Source of the DNA: Burkholderiales bacterium
GTDB taxonomy: Bacteria; Pseudomonadota; Gammaproteobacteria; Burkholderiales; Burkholderiaceae_F
Direction of reading: 5' to 3'
Assembly: GCA_021298875.1 (NCBI GenBank)
Contig: JAJTHJ010000253.1
Coordinates: 1-7,892, forward strand
Length of the DNA: 7,892 bases
Under the pieces are notes generated by a model, which worked only from the letters and a program-made list of their open reading frames with translations, made no database searches and had not been told where the DNA came from. How positions within the stretch are numbered: the first letter of the stretch is position 1; the number at the start of each line of letters is the position of its first letter. The position numbers and the translations under genes are program-made. Below are positions 1 through 5,500 of this stretch, in pieces.

Positions 1-935
1 CGAGCGTGAAGGAAAAGCCCGGCGCGCCGCCGCCGCCGGAGAACCGGCGGCTGGCCGAAGCCTTGTTCGCCGCGCCGCCGCCAGAACTGAAGCCGGCGGC
101 GGCGGAGGAGCGAGTGGAACTGGACGTGCAACTGTCGTGGTCGGAGCGCGAGCAGTTGCGCAAGGCCGACTTCGACACGATGACCATGGCCGAATGGGCG
201 GCGGCCAAGAAATTGCTGCTGGACTTGTCGCCGTTCTTCGCGCAACTCGCCACCCGTCGCTACCGGGCCGCGCACGCCGGCGCCCGGCTCGACCTGCGCG
301 CGCTGCTGCGCGGTGCCGCGCGGCGCGGCGGCGACATCGCCGAGCTGCCGCGCCGGCAGCGGCGCACGCGGCCCGAGCCGCTGGTGGCGATCGTGGATAT
401 TTCCGGCTCGATGAGCCGCTACTCGCGGATGTTCCTGCACTTCCTGCACGCGGCGACCAATGCGGACCGTCGCGTCGCGTCGTTCGTGTTCGGCACGCGG
501 CTGACACCGATCACGCGCCAGCTGCGCGCGCGCGACCCCGACCTCGCGGTCGATAGCGTGGTGCGCGCGGTGGACGACTGGTCGGGCGGCACGCGCATTG
601 CGCAGTGCCTGAAGGACTTCAACCTCAAGTGGGCGCGCCGTTCGCTCGCCGGCAGCCCGACCGTGCTGCTGGTCACCGACGGGCTGGAGCATGGCGATCT
701 GGAACTGCTGGCGCGGCAGACCGAGCGGCTGGCCAAATCCTGTCGCCGCCTGGTGTGGCTAAACCCGCTGCTGCGCTACGACGCCTTCGAGCCGCGCGCC
801 CGCGGCATCCGCGCGATGCTGCCGCATGTCGATCTGTTCCTGCCGGTGCACAACATCGACAGCCTGCAACGGCTGGCACAGACACTGGCGGGCGGCGCAG
901 CGCCGGGCGTCAGAAACTCGACCCCGGCTGCTTGA
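1..935 (+). CDS. CoxE-like VWA domain protein (5' end probably outside the window)
   Basis: The protein has a von Willebrand factor A domain of the CoxE-like type. Such proteins usually work with a MoxR/CoxD-type AAA+ ATPase in the cytoplasm to mature or insert metal cofactors into a client enzyme. Numbering from the first in-frame GTG at 6-8, the MIDAS metal site is visible as DISGS at residues 131-135, with GGTR (Thr196) and VTDG (Asp225) following. The WLNP at 251-254 is typical of CoxE proteins. Residues 1-40 are rich in Pro and Ala. The frame stays open to the left edge, and CoxE-type proteins are usually nearer 380-400 residues, so about 80-100 N-terminal residues are probably missing. 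I therefore do not trust the GTG as the start. The family is not limited to CO dehydrogenase, so the client enzyme cannot be named here. The last 26 bp overlap the convergent DUF924 gene. I am sure of the fold and family, less sure of the role. Confidence 0.88.
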   Translation, partial: SVKEKPGAPPPPENRRLAEALFAAPPPELKPAAAEERVELDVQLSWSEREQLRKADFDTMTMAEWAAAKKLLLDLSPFFAQLATRRYRAAHAGARLDLRALLRGAARRGGDIAELPRRQRRTRPEPLVAIVDISGSMSRYSRMFLHFLHAATNADRRVASFVFGTRLTPITRQLRARDPDLAVDSVVRAVDDWSGGTRIAQCLKDFNLKWARRSLAGSPTVLLVTDGLEHGDLELLARQTERLAKSCRRLVWLNPLLRYDAFEPRARGIRAMLPHVDLFLPVHNIDSLQRLAQTLAGGAAPGVRNSTPAA

Positions 936-1482
936 GAAACTCGATCTCCTCCGGCGTGGACTGGCGCCCGAGGATCGCGTTGCGGTGCGGGTAGCGGCCA
1001 AAGCGCTCGATCACCTCGTAGTGCTTGCGCGCCCACTCCAGCGCACCGAGCGGCGCTTCGGCTTCCAGCGCGGCAAACAGGCGCAGCGACTCGTGCTGAT
1101 CGGCGAGCGATTCGGAGTGCTCGAAGGGCAGGTAGACAAACCAGCGCTCGTGCGGCGTGAGTATTCGGTCGGCGCCGTTCGCCACCAGTTGCCGCGCGAG
1201 TGCGAGGGCCTGCGCATCGCCGGCGAAGGCGCGCGGCGTGTCGCGGTGGATGTTCCGGGTGAACTGGTCGAGCAGGACGATCAGCGCCAGCGCCCCGCGC
1301 GGCGTGGCTGCCCACTCGCGCAGCCCGCCAGCAAGCGCGGCCTCGACCGCGGTGCCGAAGCGCATGCGGATTTCTGCGTCGGTCTGCGCAGACTTGGTAA
1401 ACCACAGCGCACGCGTGCTGCCGTGCTCCGGCGCACCTGGCGCGCCGAACCAGTAGTCCAGCACTTCGGCCGGTGTGCTCAA
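910..1482 (-). CDS. DUF924 family protein, TTG start
   Basis: This 190-residue protein belongs to the DUF924 family (helical, TPR-like, function unknown). Its length matches the usual 180-200 residues. Characteristic segments are VLDYWFG at 7-13, LLDQFTRNIHR at 70-80 followed by TPRAFAGDA at 82-90, and LPFEHSESLADQ at 118-129. FGRYPHRNAILGR at 161-173 and STPEEIEFL near the C-terminus also fit the family. Many relatives have Pro where Thr75 stands here. The start is a TTG at 1482-1480, sharing TTGA with the stop codon of the upstream alaX gene. A GGAG at 1491-1488 lies 5 nt before it, which supports the choice and suggests translational coupling. No signal peptide or membrane segment is evident, so a cytoplasmic location is likely. 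The 3' end overlaps the convergent VWA gene. The family assignment is firm. The biochemical function is unknown and operon membership does not reveal it. Confidence 0.9.
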   Translation of the reverse strand: MSTPAEVLDYWFGAPGAPEHGSTRALWFTKSAQTDAEIRMRFGTAVEAALAGGLREWAATPRGALALIVLLDQFTRNIHRDTPRAFAGDAQALALARQLVANGADRILTPHERWFVYLPFEHSESLADQHESLRLFAALEAEAPLGALEWARKHYEVIERFGRYPHRNAILGRQSTPEEIEFLKQPGSSF

Positions 1483-2207
1483 GCAAACTCCAGCACCACG
1501 CGCCGCGTGCGCGCGCTTTTCTTCTCGATCTTCGCCACCCGCAGCGCTCCGATCTCGCCGGTGTTGCGCACGTGCGTGCCACCGCAGGGTTGCAGATCCA
1601 CGTCCTGTACGCGCACCAGCCGCACGCGGCCAAAGCCCATCGGCGGCTTGACACTCATCGACTTGACGAGCTGCGGGTTGGCCGCCATCTCCTCGTCGGT
1701 GATCCACTCGTAGGTCACCGACGCGTTCTTCGCGATCAGCGCATCCAGCCCGCGCTGCACGTCCTCGCGCGCCAGCGGATCGGTCAGCGCAAAGTCGAGC
1801 CGGGCGTACTCGGCGGTGATCGAGCAGCCATCGACCGGCGCCGGCACCACCGCGCACAGCAGGTGGGTCGCGGTGTGCAGCCGCATGTGGCTGTGGCGGC
1901 GCTGCCAGTCGATCTCGGCGCGTACCGGCGTGCCAATGGCCAAGCGTTCGCGCCAGCCGCTCGTGGGGTCGAGCAGATGCAGGCTGTCGTCGGGGCCGGC
2001 GCCTTCGCGCTTGCTCTTGCGCGTATCGATCACCGGCAGCCGCGTGCCGTCGGCCAGCACCAGCGTGCCGGTGTCGCCCGCTTGTCCGCCGCCCAGCGGG
2101 TAGAACACGGTGCGGTCGAGTTCGACACCGTCCTCGCCAACCGCAGTCACCACCGCCTCGCACTGCGCGAGGGTGGCGTCTTCGCGATGCAGTGCCTGCG
2201 TGCCCAT
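1479..2207 (-). CDS. alaX: AlaX-type alanyl-tRNA editing protein
   Basis: This is a free-standing homologue of the editing domain of alanyl-tRNA synthetase. The family hydrolyses mischarged tRNA(Ala), chiefly Ser-tRNA(Ala), in the cytoplasm. The zinc-binding signature is complete: HTATH at 111-115 gives two His, and CGGTH at 208-212 gives Cys208 and His212. The N-terminal segment FYPLGGGQAGDTG at 35-47 matches the small beta-barrel domain that precedes the catalytic domain in medium-length forms. The 242-residue length also fits that class and not the shortest, catalytic-only class. The ATG at 2207-2205 has no clear Shine-Dalgarno sequence but lies 5 nt after the stop codon of the acyltransferase gene, so it probably depends on coupled translation. 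The reading frame stays open far upstream (to 3875), but that extension runs antiparallel-frame through the acyltransferase gene and has no protein similarity I recognise. The alaX stop overlaps the TTG start of the DUF924 gene. Confidence 0.93.
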   Translation of the reverse strand: MGTQALHREDATLAQCEAVVTAVGEDGVELDRTVFYPLGGGQAGDTGTLVLADGTRLPVIDTRKSKREGAGPDDSLHLLDPTSGWRERLAIGTPVRAEIDWQRRHSHMRLHTATHLLCAVVPAPVDGCSITAEYARLDFALTDPLAREDVQRGLDALIAKNASVTYEWITDEEMAANPQLVKSMSVKPPMGFGRVRLVRVQDVDLQPCGGTHVRNTGEIGALRVAKIEKKSARTRRVVLEFA

Positions 2208-2212
2208 CGCCG

Positions 2213-3811
2213 CTATGCCGCGCCCGCCGCGCGGGGCGCCGGACGGCGTGGCCGGCGGCGCCGTGCGGGCGGCTTGGCCGGGGGCGGCTCCAGTCCGCGC
2301 TGCTGCAAGTCGGTCGCCACCTGCGCCACCGCTTCGGTGGCAAAGAGCGCGCGCTCGGCCAGCTTGGGATCGACGTTCTCGTCCCACGGCAGCAGCAGCA
2401 GCGCGTAGGACAGCGCGGCGAACTCCGGGGCAAAGCGGTCGATGATGTCCTGCGGGTTGGCGCACAGCCGCTTGTCGGTGACGAGGCCGAACTGCACGCC
2501 GCCGTGGTACGACAGGATCGACACACCCACGCCGATGTCGCCCGACTGCGGCACCCAGAAGAGCAGTTGCTTCAAAGGTGTTCCAGCGATGTAGAGCTGC
2601 TGCTGCGGCCCTGGCACGTTGGTCATCACCGCGCTGGCCTTGTTGGCGAGGATCGACAACACCTGCGACTGCACCGCCTGCGGCAGCATGCCGACCGCGC
2701 CCAAAATGCCCATCGCCAGCACCGCGGTGTAGCCGTCCTTCAGCTCGTTCATCCGCCGGTGCACTTCCAGCACCCGCTCGATCGGGTTGGCGATGCCCAC
2801 CGGCAGCACCAACGGCACGAGGCCGAACTTGTTGCCGAGCGAGCGGCTGCGGCTGCCCGGCGGGCGCAGGTTGACCGGGATCATCGCGCGCATTTCCACG
2901 CCTTTGGCCGCCTCGCCACGCGCTTGCAGATAGCCGCGGATCGCGCCCGCCGCACAGGCGAGCAGCACGTCGTTGACCGAGCAGCCGAGTGCCTTGCCCA
3001 CCGCCTTCACGTCCGCGAGCGGCAGAGGCTCGCACCAGGCCACCGCCTTGGAGCCGCCGGGCCGGCCCTTGAGACTGGTCGGCGAGTCGTTGTCCATCAA
3101 CAGCAGCGCGGCCGCGTCCTGCGAGGCGCGGGTGGCCACGCGCAGCGTCTCGCCGGCGGCTTCGCTGGCAACGTTGGGGTCGGTCAACACCGCGCGGGCC
3201 GCCTGCAGCGCGCGGGTGGCGAGGTCGCCGGTGGCGTCGATCGCGCGCACCGCGTTGGCGGTGAAGGGCTTGAGCAGCGCGTCCCACGGCGCGGCGGGCG
3301 TCGCCTCGTGCTCCGCCGCGGGGGCGGGCGCGGCCTCGTCGCCGTCGTCGTCGGGCGAAGTGGAGGTCAGTTCCATCAGCACGCCCATCAGCGCCATGCC
3401 GTCGGCGATGCAGTGGTGCATCCGCTGGATCAGCGCGCTGCCGCCGTCGTAGTCCTCGATCAGGTGGAACTGCCACAGCGGCCGCGCCGGGTCGAGCGCC
3501 TGCCCGGCCAGCCGCGCCACGTAGCGCTGCAACTCGTGCTTGCCGCCGTCGCCCGGCAGCGCCACCCGCACCAGATGGCGATCCATGTCGAAGTCGGGGT
3601 CCAGCTCCCACCAATAGCCGGTCACGTCCTGCACCACGCGCGAGCGGAAGCGCCGGTAGGCGAGCAGCTTCTTCTCCAGCACGCGCTTCAGACGCTCGGC
3701 GTCGATACGCGCGCCGAACACATCGACCCCGACGATCATCATCAGGTTGCCGGGCGAGTCCATCCGCAGCCAGGCGGTGTCCACCGGCGACATCCGTTCG
3801 CGGCTCGGCAT
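2213..3811 (-). CDS. Wax ester synthase / diacylglycerol O-acyltransferase (WS/DGAT family)
   Basis: Bacterial WS/DGAT enzymes transfer an acyl group from acyl-CoA to a fatty alcohol or diacylglycerol, making wax ester or triacylglycerol at the cytoplasmic membrane and on lipid droplets. The active-site motif HHCIADG at 132-138 matches HHxxxDG, with His133 the expected catalytic base. Other family landmarks are PLW at 111-113, Asn280-Asp281 within SVNDVLLACAAGAIRGYL, LGNKFG at 325-330 and MTNVPGP at 396-402. The length of 532 residues is slightly above the usual 450-480. The excess lies in an acidic, then Ala/Pro-rich linker at about 152-176 between the two halves, and in a Pro/Arg/Ala-rich basic tail at 509-532. 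The ATG at 3811-3809 follows AAGGAGA with 6 nt spacing. It is the first gene of a leftward operon with alaX and the DUF924 gene, and it is divergent from an acyl-CoA-binding protein that could deliver its substrate. Preference for wax ester or triacylglycerol cannot be read from the sequence. Confidence 0.95.
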   Translation of the reverse strand: MPSRERMSPVDTAWLRMDSPGNLMMIVGVDVFGARIDAERLKRVLEKKLLAYRRFRSRVVQDVTGYWWELDPDFDMDRHLVRVALPGDGGKHELQRYVARLAGQALDPARPLWQFHLIEDYDGGSALIQRMHHCIADGMALMGVLMELTSTSPDDDGDEAAPAPAAEHEATPAAPWDALLKPFTANAVRAIDATGDLATRALQAARAVLTDPNVASEAAGETLRVATRASQDAAALLLMDNDSPTSLKGRPGGSKAVAWCEPLPLADVKAVGKALGCSVNDVLLACAAGAIRGYLQARGEAAKGVEMRAMIPVNLRPPGSRSRSLGNKFGLVPLVLPVGIANPIERVLEVHRRMNELKDGYTAVLAMGILGAVGMLPQAVQSQVLSILANKASAVMTNVPGPQQQLYIAGTPLKQLLFWVPQSGDIGVGVSILSYHGGVQFGLVTDKRLCANPQDIIDRFAPEFAALSYALLLLPWDENVDPKLAERALFATEAVAQVATDLQQRGLEPPPAKPPARRRRPRRPAPRAAGAA

Positions 3812-3821
3812 TGGCGTCTCC

Positions 3822-3856
3822 TTGTCGTTGTAGTTGCAGTGTGCGACCTATGATAG
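3822..3856. promoter_or_regulatory. Candidate shared divergent promoter between acyltransferase and ACBP genes
   Basis: The 78 bp between the divergent starts contains CTATGATAG at 3848-3856, an inverted repeat with exact symmetry around the central G. It therefore reads TATGAT on the + strand (one mismatch from TATAAT) and TATCAT on the - strand. A TTGTAG at 3828-3833 lies 15 bp upstream of the + strand element, which is short of the ideal 17. On the - strand a -35 match is poor. This is a sequence-pattern call only. The + strand promoter for ACBP is the more likely of the two. Confidence 0.4.
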
Positions 3857-3889
3857 CTTCGCACCGCTCACCCAACCGAGGAGACGACG

Positions 3890-4147
3890 ATGAGCGATCT
3901 GAAGAGCAAGTTCGAGCAGGCCGCGGCCGATTCCAAGAACCTGCCCGAGCGCCCCGACAACGCCACGCTGCTCAAGCTCTACGCGCTGTACAAGCAGGCC
4001 AGCAGCGGCGACGTGGACGGCAAGCGCCCCGGCTTCACAGACATGGTCGGCCGCGCCAAGTGGGACGCGTGGAACGAGCTGAAAGGCACCTCCACCGACG
4101 ATGCGATGAAGCAGTACGTGGAGTTGATCGAGGAGTTGAAGGGCTGA
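3890..4147 (+). CDS. Acyl-CoA-binding protein (ACBP family)
   Basis: This 85-residue cytosolic protein is a full-length, single-domain acyl-CoA-binding protein. Family members are four-helix bundles that hold medium- and long-chain acyl-CoA and buffer or shuttle it to acyltransferases. The diagnostic segment LYALYKQAS at 30-38 contains the Tyr31 and Lys35 expected to contact the CoA part. AKWDAWNELKG at 56-66 contains Lys57, and Tyr76 lies in the last helix, so all the usual ligand-binding positions are present. The ATG at 3890-3892 follows GAGGAGA at 3878-3884 with good spacing. The gene stands alone on its strand. It is divergent from the WS/DGAT gene and convergent with the PHA-system gene, so its neighbours on both sides concern acyl or hydroxyacyl storage. 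ACBP genes occur in only some bacteria, which makes the placement beside an acyl-CoA-consuming enzyme meaningful. The family assignment is very secure; a partnership with the acyltransferase is inferred. Confidence 0.96.
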   Translation: MSDLKSKFEQAAADSKNLPERPDNATLLKLYALYKQASSGDVDGKRPGFTDMVGRAKWDAWNELKGTSTDDAMKQYVELIEELKG

Positions 4148-4181
4148 ACGGCGGCGGGCGAGCCCCGCCGGTTCAGGTTTT
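4145..4181 (+). terminator. Convergent stem-loop, likely terminator of the ACBP gene
   Basis: TGAAC at 4145-4149 pairs with GTTCA at 4171-4175, and CGGCGGG at 4152-4158 pairs with CCCGCCG at 4164-4170. This makes a 12-bp GC-rich stem with a 2-nt bulge and a 5-nt loop. A short run of four T follows at 4178-4181 on the + strand, so intrinsic termination is plausible in that direction. The - strand side has no T run. The outer arms contain the stop codon of the ACBP gene and the stop codon of the convergent PHA-system gene. Confidence 0.55.
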
Positions 4182-4496
4182 CCTCACCGCCTTGCGCGCA
4201 GCCGGTTTGGCCGGCGCGGCTTCCACCAGAAGTTCGTCCAGGTGCCGCTCGATGTGGCGCTCGAACGCGCCCTTGAAGGCGCGCAGCAGGAAACCCAGCT
4301 TCACGTCGAGCGCGATCTGGTGCGCGGTGACGTGCATCGTGCCTTCGACCCCGCTGCGGCGAAAGTGCAGCGTGTCGCCGTCCCACTCGCTGACGAGGTC
4401 GTATTCCTCGGCCAGATCGTCGGCGGTTTTCTGCGCGATCTTCTTGGCCTTGGCCAGCGGCAGGTTGTGGCGGCGGACGTAGTGGATGTCGGACAC
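4173..4496 (-). CDS. Polyhydroxyalkanoic acid system family protein, GTG start
   Basis: This small protein of 107 residues matches the polyhydroxyalkanoic acid system (PHA granule region) family, found in Proteobacteria that store PHA. The exact biochemical role is not established. Recognisable features are the N-terminal SDIHYVRRHNLPLAKAKKIAQ at 2-22, the strand-rich middle with EWDGDTLHFRRSGVEGTMHV at 37-56, and a C-terminal amphipathic helix (FLLRAFKGAFERHIERHLDELL, 69-90). A short Ala/Lys/Pro tail at 93-107 resembles the basic tails of granule-associated proteins. The GTG at 4496-4494 is chosen because AAGGAGA at 4510-4504 lies 7 nt before it. An upstream in-frame ATG at 4532 would add 12 residues, overlap the dehydrogenase gene and lie ahead of this ribosome binding site. 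It is the last gene of the antiporter-dehydrogenase operon, 14 bp after the dehydrogenase stop. No PHA synthase is visible in the window. Confidence 0.85.
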   Translation of the reverse strand: MSDIHYVRRHNLPLAKAKKIAQKTADDLAEEYDLVSEWDGDTLHFRRSGVEGTMHVTAHQIALDVKLGFLLRAFKGAFERHIERHLDELLVEAAPAKPAARKAVRKT

Positions 4497-4510
4497 GATG
4501 CGGTCTCCTT

Positions 4511-5500
4511 TTAGCGACGCCGATTGTCCCAAACCTCGGGATTGAGCAGCGACGGCGGCCGCTCGCCGGCGAGTGCGGCCTCGAGGTTGCGCATCGCCAG
4601 CCGCGCCATCGCCTCGCGCGTGGCGCGCGTGCTGGAGGCGATGTGCGGCGTGAGCGCGACGTTGTCCAGTTCCAGCAGGGCGGGGCGGACGATCGGCTCG
4701 CCTTCGAACACGTCCAGCCCCGCGGCGGCCAGCCGCCCGGCGCGCAGCGCCGCGGCCAGCGCGTCGTCGTCGACCACACCGCCGCGGGCGATGTTGACCA
4801 GCACCGCGGTGGGCTTCGTCAGCGTCAGTTCGGCCGCGCCGATCGCGTGATGCGTGGCTGCCGAATACGGCACGACGACGATCAGGTGATCGGCGCTGCG
4901 CAGCAACTCGTCCTTCGTCACCCAGGTCGCGCCGCCCGCCTGCTCCGCCGGCAGCGGGCTGCGGTTGTGATAGACGACGCGCATCGCAAAGCCCTGCGCG
5001 CGGCGGGCGATGGCGCGGCCGATCCGCCCCATGCCGAGGATGCCGAGCGTCGCACCGTGCAGGTCGGCGCCCATGAACATCTCGAAGGTCCAGCGCTGCC
5101 AGTGCCCGGCGCGCAGCCAGCGCTCGGACTCGGTGACGCGCCGCGCGGCGGCGAGCAGCAGCGCCCAGGCGTGATCGGCGGTGGCTTCGTTGAGCACGTC
5201 CGGCGTGTTGGTGACCAGCACGCCGGCGGCGGTGCAGGCGGCCAGATCGATGTTGTTGTAGCCCACGCCGATGTTGGCCACGACCTTGAGCCGCGGCGCG
5301 ACGGCCAGCAGCGCGGCGTCGATCCGCTCGCCAGCGGTGATCAGCGCGCCGTCGGCGTCGGCCAGGCGTGCGGCGAGTGCGGGCGCCGTCAGCGACGCGT
5401 CGTCCTGGTTGTCGCGCACGTCATAGCGACGGCGCAGTTCATCGATCAGCGCTGGAAAGATGCGGCGGGCGACTGCAATCTTGAGGTTGGGCTCGCTCAT
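4511..5500 (-). CDS. D-2-hydroxyacid dehydrogenase (glyoxylate/hydroxypyruvate reductase-like)
   Basis: This cytoplasmic NAD(P)H-dependent enzyme interconverts a 2-oxoacid and a D-2-hydroxyacid. The whole family architecture is present in 329 residues. VGYNNID at 79-85 lies in the substrate-binding domain. The Rossmann motif GMGRIG at 156-161 follows. The catalytic residues are Arg239 in NIARGG, Glu268 in DVFEGEP and His286 in TPHIASS. NIGVGYNNID and FEGEP are most like the glyoxylate/hydroxypyruvate reductase (GhrB/GRHPR) branch. Asn179-Arg180 after the second Rossmann strand could favour NADPH, which is an inference from position only. The chosen ATG at 5500-5498 overlaps the antiporter stop as ATGA, indicating coupled translation. 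Another in-frame ATG at 5515 would add five residues. Neither has a clear ribosome binding site. Phosphoglycerate dehydrogenase is less likely because the protein lacks the C-terminal regulatory domain. The natural substrate is not determined. Confidence 0.93.
   Translation of the reverse strand: MSEPNLKIAVARRIFPALIDELRRRYDVRDNQDDASLTAPALAARLADADGALITAGERIDAALLAVAPRLKVVANIGVGYNNIDLAACTAAGVLVTNTPDVLNEATADHAWALLLAAARRVTESERWLRAGHWQRWTFEMFMGADLHGATLGILGMGRIGRAIARRAQGFAMRVVYHNRSPLPAEQAGGATWVTKDELLRSADHLIVVVPYSAATHHAIGAAELTLTKPTAVLVNIARGGVVDDDALAAALRAGRLAAAGLDVFEGEPIVRPALLELDNVALTPHIASSTRATREAMARLAMRNLEAALAGERPPSLLNPEVWDNRRR

Noticed and set aside
21..100. GCC/CGG triplet-like repeats near the left edge
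   Set aside because: They encode Pro- and Ala-rich segments of the VWA protein and are explained by coding sequence in GC-rich DNA, not by a tandem repeat array.
2192..3853. 553-residue open frame on the + strand opposite the WS/DGAT gene
   Set aside because: It is rich in Arg, His, Gln and Val with no recognisable domain, and it is the exact antisense of a gene with complete catalytic motifs. Such frames arise from low stop-codon frequency in GC-rich DNA.
1479..3875. A single 798-residue - strand protein ending in AlaX
   Set aside because: Only the last 242 residues resemble a known family. The earlier part is an alternative frame of the WS/DGAT gene with low-complexity Arg/Ala/Gly composition, so it is not a fusion.
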